From positions 1 to 33,858 of the forward strand of contig JAIFLV010000167.1 of the NCBI GenBank assembly GCA_020048895.1: a stretch of 33,858 nt of DNA. Reading direction: 5' to 3'. Made by a program: the position numbers and the translations under genes. How positions within the stretch are numbered: position 1 is the first letter of the stretch; each line of letters opens with the position of its first letter. The notes beneath the pieces are model-generated. The model made no database searches. It was given only the letters and a program-made list of their open reading frames with translations, and was not told the origin of the DNA. This DNA comes from Rhodoferax sp. (lineage in GTDB: Bacteria; Pseudomonadota; Gammaproteobacteria; Burkholderiales; Burkholderiaceae_C). Positions 8,169 to 15,663 of this stretch are shown here, in pieces.

Positions 8169-10259
8169 ATGACGCAACGTCCTGCCACGGCACCTTCGAT
8201 CCTGGTGATCGAGGACGACGCGGGCGACTTTGGCCTGGTCAAGGCCTACTTGCGCGAGGCGGGTCTGCGACCGGTTGGCGATACCTCCGGCCTGCATTGG
8301 GCGCAGACGCTCGCCGAGGGCCTGGCCCTGTCGCAGCAAACCGCGTCCGACATTGTCTTGCTCGACCTCTCGCTGCCCGACTCCAGCGGCCTGGCCACGC
8401 TGCAAACGCTGCGTGCAGCTTCGCCCCACGCGCCGATCGTGGTTCTCACTGGCAACGACGAAAAATCATTGGCGCTGGCGGCGCTTGAGTCGGGTGCCCA
8501 GGACTATCTGGTCAAGGGCCAGTTTGACGCCGATGGCCTGGGCCGTGCCATTCGCCATGCCCAGGTTCGTTCCCGCATCGTGCAGGAGCGCTATTTCACC
8601 CAGGCTGCACTGGACAGCCTGCCGGGCCTGTTCTACCTGATTGACCAGGACGGCCGCTTCCTGCGCTGGAACCAGAACTTTGAAAGAATCTCCGGCTACA
8701 GCGCCACGGAGATCGCCACCATGCACCCGCTGGACTTTTTTGGCGAGGGCGACCACGGGCCGGTCACTGCGGCGATCGCCCAGTCATTCGCCACCGGCGA
8801 AGCCCTGGTGGAGGCCGATTTCATCGCCAAGAACCGCACTGCTACGCCCTTCCTGTTCAGCGGCAAGCGCTTCGTTCTGGACCAGAAACCCTGTCTGATG
8901 GGGGTCGGCGTTGACATTACCCAACGCAAGGTGGCCAATGCCCGCATCGAGTGGCTATCGCATTTTGATGTGCTCACAGGCCTGGCCAACCAGAGCTTGC
9001 TGCGCGATCGCTTCCAGCACGCCATCAGCATGGCGCAACGCAGCGGGCGCACGCTGACCCTGATGACGTTGGATCTGGATCACTTCAAGAACATCAACGA
9101 CACGCTGGGGCACCACATTGGCGACGCCATGCTGGTCGAGGTGGCGCGGCGCATCCAGTCGGTGGTGCGCGACGAAGACACGGTATCGCGCCAGGGCGGC
9201 GACGAATTTGTGATGCTGATGCCCACCACCGATGCCGCAGGTGCCGGTCATCTGGCAACCCGCCTGCTGGCGACCATTGCCACTGCGTACCAGCTAGACA
9301 CGCACGAGTTGCTCACAACGCCCTCGATCGGCATTGCCATGTACCCTACGGACGGCGCGGATTTTGAAACCCTGGCCAAGAATGCCGACATCGCCATGTA
9401 CCGCGCCAAGCAGGACGGGCGCAACTGCTACCGCTTCTTCGCCGCCGAGATGCAGACCCATTCGACCCATACGCTGCACATGGAAAGTGCACTGCGCCGC
9501 GCACTCGAGCGCGGGCAGTTGACTCTGCACTACCAGCCCCAGATGGCACTTGCCAACGCCAGCGTGATTGGTGCCGAGGCATTGCTGCGCTGGCATCACC
9601 CGGAGTTTGGCGCGGTGTCACCGTCTGAATTCATTCCGATCGCAGAGGCCAGCGGCCAGATTGTGCAGATCGGCGAATGGGTATTGCGCGCGGCCGTTCG
9701 CCAGATGAAGGCTTGGCTGGACTCGGGTCTGGTGGGTAAGGCGTCACCCTTTGTCATGGCAGTCAACTTGTCGGTGGTTCAGTTTCGCCATCCGCACCTG
9801 ATTGAGCAGGTAATGCAGATTCTGCAAGAAGAGCGGCTCGCCCCTGAGTACCTGGAACTCGAGCTCACGGAGGGGGTGGCCATTGACGACCCGCTGGGGG
9901 CCATCGCCGTGATGGACGCTCTGCACGCGCGCGGCATCCGCATGTCGATTGATGATTTCGGCACCGGATTCTCATCGCTGAGTTACCTCAAGCGCTTCAA
10001 GGCCTATAAGCTCAAGATAGACCAGTCGTTTGTGCATGACATTACCGATGACCCGGACGACAAGGCCATTGTCAGTGCCATCATCAGCATGGCGCGCAGC
10101 CTCGGTTTGCAAACCATCGCCGAAGGCGTGGAAACCGCCGGCCAACTGGCGTTTTTGCGGGACAGCGGCTGCGACGAGGTGCAGGGCTACTACTACAGCA
10201 AACCGCTGCCTGTGGACACCTTTGAGGCTTTCGTGCGCCAGGCACGCAGCGCGGGGTAA
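8169..10259 (+). CDS. REC-PAS-GGDEF-EAL cyclic di-GMP turnover protein
   Basis: Bifunctional-type cyclic di-GMP enzyme of 696 residues. Order: receiver (about 10-130, phospho-acceptor Asp66 in VLLDLSLPDSSG), PAS (about 140-260), GGDEF cyclase (signature GGDEF at 343-347, with an RDED inhibitory I-site five residues before it), and EAL phosphodiesterase (EAL at 470-472; DDFGTGFSS also present). Both active-site signatures are intact, so both activities are possible and the receiver may set the balance. The gene starts 21 bases after the Rcp1-like regulator and ends just before a terminator-like hairpin. No transmembrane segment is seen. Confidence 0.93.
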   Translation: MTQRPATAPSILVIEDDAGDFGLVKAYLREAGLRPVGDTSGLHWAQTLAEGLALSQQTASDIVLLDLSLPDSSGLATLQTLRAASPHAPIVVLTGNDEKSLALAALESGAQDYLVKGQFDADGLGRAIRHAQVRSRIVQERYFTQAALDSLPGLFYLIDQDGRFLRWNQNFERISGYSATEIATMHPLDFFGEGDHGPVTAAIAQSFATGEALVEADFIAKNRTATPFLFSGKRFVLDQKPCLMGVGVDITQRKVANARIEWLSHFDVLTGLANQSLLRDRFQHAISMAQRSGRTLTLMTLDLDHFKNINDTLGHHIGDAMLVEVARRIQSVVRDEDTVSRQGGDEFVMLMPTTDAAGAGHLATRLLATIATAYQLDTHELLTTPSIGIAMYPTDGADFETLAKNADIAMYRAKQDGRNCYRFFAAEMQTHSTHTLHMESALRRALERGQLTLHYQPQMALANASVIGAEALLRWHHPEFGAVSPSEFIPIAEASGQIVQIGEWVLRAAVRQMKAWLDSGLVGKASPFVMAVNLSVVQFRHPHLIEQVMQILQEERLAPEYLELELTEGVAIDDPLGAIAVMDALHARGIRMSIDDFGTGFSSLSYLKRFKAYKLKIDQSFVHDITDDPDDKAIVSAIISMARSLGLQTIAEGVETAGQLAFLRDSGCDEVQGYYYSKPLPVDTFEAFVRQARSAG

Positions 10260-10270
10260 GCATGCAAATC

Positions 10271-10325
10271 ACTACTATTTTTGTAGCTGCTTGCGCATAT
10301 CCTGCAAGCGCTACAGCCATTTTTT
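10271..10325 (+). repeat. interspersed TAGCTGCT-type repeat copy, intergenic
   Basis: The segment contains CTACTATTTTTGTAGCTGCT followed by a GCGC and a mirrored GCAAGCGCTACAG. It resembles a short interspersed repeat I remember from Comamonadaceae genomes. Related degenerate copies appear in this window at 15808-15834 (plus), 24542-24568 (minus) and about 29416-29470. The intergenic copy keeps the full hairpin. Repeat-family assignment is from memory and from the comparison within the window. Confidence 0.5.
10282..10325 (+). terminator. putative Rho-independent terminator
   Basis: TGTAGC (10282-10287) and GCTTGC (10289-10294), separated by one bulged T, pair with GCAAGC (10304-10309) and GCTACA (10310-10315). 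The loop is nine bases. Six T residues follow at 10320-10325. It lies after the GGDEF-EAL stop and before the second signalling module, and so probably separates or attenuates the two. It is formed by the repeat copy. Confidence 0.6.
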
Positions 10326-10376
10326 CCATAAATCCCGGTGGCTTGTTCCCGAGTTGCCGCAACGCAGGTGAATGTG

Positions 10377-12494
10377 ATGCCTGATACCGCGATTCGACTT
10401 TCCGACAAAGGCCTGGCCATCCGACTGCTCCTGTCCCTCCTCTTGCTCAACAGCATGCTGGCGCTGCTGGTGCTCTATACGGTGGTTGACAGCAGAAAGG
10501 GCTACGAAGAAAAAGCCCTGCTCACCACCAAAAACCTGGTCCGCATGCTCGACCAGAGCATGTCTGCCAGCGTGGGGAAAATCGACCTTGTACTACTCTC
10601 CGCGGTGCATGAGTTCGAGCAGCAGCTGCGTGAGCGTGGCAGACTCGATACCGCGCGCGGCAATGCATTCTTGCTCACCCACCAAAAGCGTCTGGTCGAA
10701 CTATCGAGCTTGCGCGTGGCCGACGCACGCGGACTGGTGATGCTTGGTGATGGCGTCTCCGCCAGTGCCCAGGTCAGCTGGGTCGACCGTGACTTTTTTG
10801 GCGCACTGCGCGATCAACCCGGCCTGGGCATGGTCGTGACCAATCCGATTTTGGGCCGCGTCAACAACATCTGGATCATTTCCTTTGTGCGCCGCTTTAA
10901 CCAGCCCGATGGTAGTTTTGCCGGCGTGGTTTCGGCCTCCATCCCGGTGACGTACCTTGCCACGTTGCTGTCATCGATGGATGTGGGCCCCTTGGGTGTG
11001 GCCCTGCTGCGTGACGCCAGTCTGGGGTTGATCGTGCGCCATCCTTCCCTCAACCTGCCCTCCGGTGCCATCGGCGCCAAGGGTTACTCCAAGGAGTTGG
11101 CAGACGGAATCGCGTCAGGCCAGAAGGAGTTCAGCTACCACAGCAAGCAGACTGCCGATGGGGTGGAACGCAGCAGTTCCTATCGCCGCATGAGCAGTGT
11201 CCCGTTTCACATTGTTGTGGGGCTGGGCAGCGACGATTATCTGGCAGCGTGGAAGGTGGGTGCATGGTGGGCCGTGGGTGCATTGGCGCTTTTTGTGCTC
11301 GTCACCTCGCTCATGGCGTGGCAACTGTGGCGCTCACAGGTCCGGCGCAACCAGGCCGCTGCCGAGCGTGAGCAGGCTCTCAGTCGCATGGAAAAAATCG
11401 CCAGCCGTGTCCCCGGACTGGTTTACCAGTATCTGCTGCGCCCCGATGGCAGCTCCTCGTTCCCCTATGCAAGCGACGCCATCCGCGACATCTACCGTGT
11501 CAGTCCCGACGACGTACGTGAAGATGCTTCCAAGGTTTTCAACAATCTCCACCCCGATGACTTGGACGCGGTGGCCGCCTCGATCGGGCAGTCTGCCAGC
11601 GACCTGACGCCCTGGTTGCAGGAATACCGGGTGAAATTTGGTGATGGAACGGTGCGCTGGCTGCTCGGCAATGCAACCCCCGATCGGCTCGACGATGGCG
11701 CTGTGCTGTGGCACGGCTTTATCACCGATATCACCGACCGCAAGGAGGCCGAGCAAGCCATGCACCAAAAAACGCTTGCGCTGGAGCGCTCCAACACCGA
11801 GTTGGAGCAGTTTGCCTATGTGGCCTCGCACGACCTGCGCCAGCCGCTACGCATGGTCACCAGCTATATGCAACTGCTGGAGCGTGCTTTGGCGAGCAAG
11901 CTCGACAACGAGACCCGCGAGATGATGCACTTTGCCGCCGATGGCGCCAGGCGCATGGACCAGATGCTGGTCTCGTTGCTGGAATACTCACGCGTGGGTC
12001 GCAAAGGTGAGCCCATGCAGGTGATGTCCAGTCGCGCGGCCGTCGATGAAGCCTTGCACTTCCTGGCCCCCGCCATTGCACAGGTGCAAGCGGTGGTGCG
12101 CGTGTCGGGCGAGTGGCCCCAAATCGTTGCCAGCCCGGACGAGTTCACCCGGCTGTGGCAAAACCTGATCGGCAATGCGGTGAAATTTCGCGCACCGCAG
12201 CGCCCGCCGGATATTGACATTTCAGTTGTCGCCGCACCCAACCAAGGTGGATGGATTTTTAGCGTCTCCGACAATGGTATTGGCATCAACCCCACCCAGT
12301 TTGACCGCCTGTTCAAAGTGTTCCAGCGCTTGCACGCGCGCGACCAGTACGAGGGCAACGGCATTGGCCTGGCCGTGGCACGCAAGATCGTCGAGCGCCA
12401 CGGCGGGCGCATTTGGGTGGAGTCTGGCGGTGCGGGGCTGGGCAGTCGCTTTTGCTTTGAGCTGCGACAGGCACACGAGGAGAAACCACAATGA
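10377..12494 (+). CDS. membrane sensor histidine kinase (Cache/PAS/HisKA/HATPase), second module
   Basis: Sensor kinase of 705 residues. I choose the ATG at 10377, with AGGTG at 10366-10370; a GTG at 10338 is in frame but would lie in the repeat region. Order: TM1 (about 10-33), a periplasmic double-Cache-like domain, TM2 (about 293-315), PAS (about 340-455), HisKA with His485 in [11 protein letters not shown], and a HATPase with NLIGNAVKF and DNGIGINP. The core shares long matches with the kinase at 3056-5119, such as [15 protein letters not shown] and KIVERHGG, so the two are recent paralogues. It ends in an ATGA overlap with its regulator gene. Confidence 0.91.
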   Translation: MPDTAIRLSDKGLAIRLLLSLLLLNSMLALLVLYTVVDSRKGYEEKALLTTKNLVRMLDQSMSASVGKIDLVLLSAVHEFEQQLRERGRLDTARGNAFLLTHQKRLVELSSLRVADARGLVMLGDGVSASAQVSWVDRDFFGALRDQPGLGMVVTNPILGRVNNIWIISFVRRFNQPDGSFAGVVSASIPVTYLATLLSSMDVGPLGVALLRDASLGLIVRHPSLNLPSGAIGAKGYSKELADGIASGQKEFSYHSKQTADGVERSSSYRRMSSVPFHIVVGLGSDDYLAAWKVGAWWAVGALALFVLVTSLMAWQLWRSQVRRNQAAAEREQALSRMEKIASRVPGLVYQYLLRPDGSSSFPYASDAIRDIYRVSPDDVREDASKVFNNLHPDDLDAVAASIGQSASDLTPWLQEYRVKFGDGTVRWLLGNATPDRLDDGAVLWHGFITDITDRKEAEQAMHQKTLALERSNTELEQFAYVASHDLRQPLRMVTSYMQLLERALASKLDNETREMMHFAADGARRMDQMLVSLLEYSRVGRKGEPMQVMSSRAAVDEALHFLAPAIAQVQAVVRVSGEWPQIVASPDEFTRLWQNLIGNAVKFRAPQRPPDIDISVVAAPNQGGWIFSVSDNGIGINPTQFDRLFKVFQRLHARDQYEGNGIGLAVARKIVERHGGRIWVESGGAGLGSRFCFELRQAHEEKPQ

Positions 12495-12976
12495 GCCCGG
12501 CAGCCAACCCATTTCTCATCCTGCTGGCTGAGGATGAACCGGCAGATGCCCATCTGGTCAGGACTGCCCTGGTGGCCAACAATATCCAGGCCGAGTTGCG
12601 CCATGTGCTCGATGGCCGCGAGGTCCTTGAATACCTGCACGGCCAGCACACCGGCTTTGCACAGGCTTTGCGCCCGGACCTGATCCTGCTGGATTTGAAT
12701 ATGCCGCGCATGGATGGACATGAATGCCTGCGGGCCATCAAACAAGACCAGACCCTTCGAGCCATACCAACGGTGATTTTGACCACATCAGAAGCCGATC
12801 GCGATATCCAGGCCTCCTACCAGCTGGGCGCTGCAGGTTATGTCACCAAACCGGTAGACATGGAGCAATTCATCGAGGCGATCGGCATCCTGTGCAGCTA
12901 CTGGATGGCGCTGGTACGCCGGCCGGCGTACCCGTCGCAGCGTCGGGACGGCCGTAGCGTGGAGATATCGCAATGA
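12491..12976 (+). CDS. single-domain response regulator, Rcp1-like, second module
   Basis: A 161-residue stand-alone receiver, paralogous to the one at 7689-8147: both carry LLAEDEPADAHL and RPDLILLDLNMPRMDG. Phospho-acceptor Asp68, switch Thr in ILTTSE, Lys in GYVTKPVD. A strong GAGGAG ribosome-binding site (12477-12482) precedes the ATG, which overlaps the kinase stop. It ends in an ATGA overlap with the GGDEF gene. It most likely takes phosphate from the kinase encoded just upstream; the output partner is not shown by the sequence. Confidence 0.92.
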   Translation: MSPAANPFLILLAEDEPADAHLVRTALVANNIQAELRHVLDGREVLEYLHGQHTGFAQALRPDLILLDLNMPRMDGHECLRAIKQDQTLRAIPTVILTTSEADRDIQASYQLGAAGYVTKPVDMEQFIEAIGILCSYWMALVRRPAYPSQRRDGRSVEISQ

Positions 12977-14292
12977 ACAAGTCCGCACCAGGCCAAGTGC
13001 CCGAGAGTTTGCCGGTGGTTCTGGTCATTGAGGACGAGCCCGGCGATGCCTATCTGATTCGCCAGCAATTACTCGAGCATGGCGCTGCGTTTACGGTGCA
13101 TCTGGCCGACACGCTAGGGGCAGCGCGGGCTCTGATCGATGGCCAGGGACTGCGCCCCGACGTGGTACTGCTGGACCTGAACCTGCCGGACTCGCGCGGT
13201 CCGGCCACGGTGGAGCGTTGCCGTTTGATAGTGGAAGCGCCGATTGTTGTGCTGACCGGGCTGGACGATGCGCTGGCAACACAGTCTGCCATTCAGTCAG
13301 GGGCGGAAGACTATTTGACCAAGGGCGGTGAGGCCAGCGCCTTGCGGCGCGCCGTGCGCTACGCCATGCTGCGCCACCAACGCGACGCCGACGCTCGCCT
13401 GGCGTCCACCGTGTTCACCCACGCCCGCGAGGGCATCATGGTGACCAACTCCGGGGGGGCCATCATGGATGTAAACCAGGCGTTTTCCCGCATCACCGGC
13501 TACAGCCGTGACGAAGTGTTGGGGCAAAACCCGCGCTTGCTCAGCTCCGGGCGGCAGTCCAGCGAGTTTTACGCTGCCATGTGGCAGGACTTGAAGCAAC
13601 AAGGCTATTGGGAAGGTGAAGTGTGGAACCGGCGCAAGGACGGCATGGTGTATGCCCAGTTGCAGACCATTAGCGCGGTGCACAACACCAGCGGCGTTGC
13701 GCAGCAATATGTGGCTATGTTCTCCGACATTACCGCCCTCAAAGTGCATGAGAACGAACTGGAACACATCGCCCATTTTGATGTGCTGACCGATCTGCCC
13801 AACCGCGTGCTGCTGGCCGACCGTTTGCGCCACGGCATGGCACAGGCACAACGGCGGGGCAAACTGCTGGCGGTGGTATATCTGGACCTGGACGGTTTCA
13901 AGACTGTCAACGACACACATGGGCACGCAGCAGGCGACCACTTGCTCATCGAGCTGGCGGCACGCATGAAGCAGGCACTGCGCGTGGGCGACACGCTGGC
14001 GCGCATTGGCGGCGACGAGTTTGTGGCGGTGCTGATCGATCTGGACGACACAAACGCATGCCAGCCCATGCTCAACCGCCTGCTCGCTGCGGCGGCCCAG
14101 CCGACCCTCTATGACGATGTGCCCCTGCAAGCCTCGGCCAGCCTGGGGGTCGCCTTTTTCCCGCAGGCCAACGAATTGGATGCCGACCAACTGCTACGCC
14201 AGGCTGACCAGGCCATGTACCAGGCCAAGGTGACGGGCAAGAACCGATACTGCATTTTTGGCGACACGGCACAGTACCAGCCGCGCTCGTAA
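12973..14292 (+). CDS. REC-PAS-GGDEF diguanylate cyclase
   Basis: Response-regulator diguanylate cyclase, 439 residues, which would make cyclic di-GMP from GTP. Order: receiver (about 14-135, Asp68 in VLLDLNLPDSRG), PAS (about 140-260), GGDEF (intact GGDEF at 346-350 with an RVGD inhibitory I-site five residues before). Unlike its counterpart at 8169-10259 there is no EAL domain. The ATG overlaps the regulator stop and GGAG lies at 12961-12964. It is the last gene of the second signalling module; a small hairpin follows. Confidence 0.93.
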   Translation: MNKSAPGQVPESLPVVLVIEDEPGDAYLIRQQLLEHGAAFTVHLADTLGAARALIDGQGLRPDVVLLDLNLPDSRGPATVERCRLIVEAPIVVLTGLDDALATQSAIQSGAEDYLTKGGEASALRRAVRYAMLRHQRDADARLASTVFTHAREGIMVTNSGGAIMDVNQAFSRITGYSRDEVLGQNPRLLSSGRQSSEFYAAMWQDLKQQGYWEGEVWNRRKDGMVYAQLQTISAVHNTSGVAQQYVAMFSDITALKVHENELEHIAHFDVLTDLPNRVLLADRLRHGMAQAQRRGKLLAVVYLDLDGFKTVNDTHGHAAGDHLLIELAARMKQALRVGDTLARIGGDEFVAVLIDLDDTNACQPMLNRLLAAAAQPTLYDDVPLQASASLGVAFFPQANELDADQLLRQADQAMYQAKVTGKNRYCIFGDTAQYQPRS

Positions 14293-14298
14293 ATCTGC

Positions 14299-14316
14299 AA
14301 GGGCCGGTGCGGCCTT
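14299..14316 (+). terminator. weak hairpin after signalling operon
   Basis: AAGGGCCG (14299-14306), loop GTG, CGGCCTT (14310-14316) form a seven-pair stem with one bulged G. It is seven bases after the cyclase stop. No T-run follows, so at most it is a weak or Rho-assisted terminator. Confidence 0.3.
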
Positions 14317-14421
14317 GAACGACAGAGTCGCTACCTGGCAACCGGCGGCACCGACTTATTGCCGATATGGCATCGATCTTGCTGCATACTCGTCATCTTC
14401 TATTCACCGGACACAGAACTC

Positions 14422-15129
14422 ATGCCCTCACTCAATTTCATCGGCGGCGAAAAAGGCGGGGTTGGCAAATCCGTCGCGGCACGGTTGCTTGCGCAGTATT
14501 TCATTGACCATGGTCGTCCCTTTACCGGCTTTGATACCGATCGCTCACACACTTCCTTCACCCGCTTTTATGCCGACTACGCAGCGCCGGTCATTGTGGA
14601 CACCTACGAAGGATTGGACCAGATTGCCGCCGTGTTTGAAGAACCCCCGGTGGAAGGCCAAGGCAAGAGCGTCATTGTGGATCTGGCCGCGCAAACAGCA
14701 CTTCCGCTGTCGCGCTGGGTGCGCGATTCGGACCTGCTCTCCCTCATGGCCGAGATGGGTGTCACGGTGAACTTCTGGCATCTGGCTGACGCAGGCAAAG
14801 ACTCGGTCGATCTGCTGGATCGATTGCTCAACACCTATGGTGCCGGACCGAATTACTTCGTTGTCAAGAATCTCGGGCGTGGCACCGATTTCTCCCAGCT
14901 CGACCAGTCTTCTGCCCTCAAGAAGGCGCTGGCACTCGGGGCTCACGTGGTATCGCTGCCGCAACTCCACGAAGGCAGCATGCGCAAGATTGACCGCCAA
15001 AACGCCAGTTTTTGGGCTGCCAGTCACACCACATCGGGCCCGGATGCCCTCGGAATGCTGGAGCGCCAGCGGGTGCGGACCTGGTTGAAAAATGCCTATG
15101 CCGCGCTCGGTACGCTGCCGTTGGGTTGA
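14422..15129 (+). CDS. ParA/MinD-type P-loop ATPase, orphan
   Basis: A 235-residue protein starting at the ATG at 14422. It has a deviant Walker A motif GGEKGGVGKS (signature Lys11, catalytic-loop Lys16), a switch-like FDTDRSHTSFTR, and a Walker-B-like VIVDLAAQ. These place it in the SIMIBI ParA/MinD/CobQ class, which form ATP-dependent dimers that position cargo. The general layout also resembles TraL-like ATPases of conjugative plasmids, but no transfer gene, ParB partner or parS-like site is nearby. It follows the cyclase by 129 bases and precedes the HiPIP gene. Family is confident, cargo unknown. Confidence 0.8.
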   Translation: MPSLNFIGGEKGGVGKSVAARLLAQYFIDHGRPFTGFDTDRSHTSFTRFYADYAAPVIVDTYEGLDQIAAVFEEPPVEGQGKSVIVDLAAQTALPLSRWVRDSDLLSLMAEMGVTVNFWHLADAGKDSVDLLDRLLNTYGAGPNYFVVKNLGRGTDFSQLDQSSALKKALALGAHVVSLPQLHEGSMRKIDRQNASFWAASHTTSGPDALGMLERQRVRTWLKNAYAALGTLPLG

Positions 15130-15245
15130 CGCCAACCTGGTACTGCATGGTGCCTGGCATAGCGCTGTGCAAGGAAAACGAAGGGTTCAAATAGTATGAT
15201 CCTGCCGAGCAGCATAATTTTCTTAACCCAGCTAGGAGCTATCCC

Positions 15246-15533
15246 ATGATGAACACATCTACACAGCGTCGCCTGTTTCTGAAACTGAGCGGTTCTGCAC
15301 TGGCGGCCATTCCCGTCGTTGCCCTCACCGGCAATGCCATGGCAGCCACAAACGCCCAAATGCGCACAGCACTGAAGTACCAGGACAAGCCACTGGCCGA
15401 CAAGAATTGCGCCAACTGCTTGCATTTCGTTCCCGGCGCGTCAGCCACGGCCAAGGGTGGTTGCAAGCTGATGCCGGGCGACACCGAAATCGCTCCAGCT
15501 GGTTACTGCACCGCCTGGGCCAAGAAGGCCTGA
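15246..15533 (+). CDS. high-potential iron-sulfur protein (HiPIP), Tat-exported
   Basis: Small periplasmic electron carrier with one [4Fe-4S] cluster. The 95-residue precursor has a twin-arginine signal (STQRRLFLK, residues 5-13), a hydrophobic stretch and an AMA cleavage site near residue 33. The mature part carries the four cluster cysteines Cys55, Cys58, Cys73 and Cys88 in the family spacing (C-x2-C-x14-C-x14-C), with the Gly-Tyr-Cys-x2-Trp ending. AGGAG at 15234-15238 supports the ATG at 15246 (the next codon is also ATG). HiPIPs usually donate electrons to photosynthetic reaction centres or terminal oxidases. Nothing here shows which partner is used. It appears monocistronic. Confidence 0.93.
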   Translation: MMNTSTQRRLFLKLSGSALAAIPVVALTGNAMAATNAQMRTALKYQDKPLADKNCANCLHFVPGASATAKGGCKLMPGDTEIAPAGYCTAWAKKA

Positions 15534-15663
15534 TAGAACACGTCTTCCAGGCCGCCTGTTTCCCATGGCGTGAGACGGGCTGCCTTGGCGATGATTGGTG
15601 GGTCCTTGGACGGACCCCGGAATCCGTCGGGTCGGCTGGATTGCGGCATACTCCAATGAAGCC

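Noticed and set aside
14422..15129. Chromosome partition parA with an origin nearby.
   Set aside because: No parB, parS-like repeats, dnaA/gid genes or DnaA-box cluster seen; hda alone does not mark an origin.
15195..15200. TATGAT as a -10 box for the HiPIP gene.
   Set aside because: The region 17 bases upstream has no credible -35 hexamer; not enough for a promoter call.
15599..15618. GGGTCC/GGACCC hairpin before the ATP-grasp gene as a HiPIP terminator.
   Set aside because: Short stem, no T-run, and it may lie within the coding region if the earlier ATG is used.
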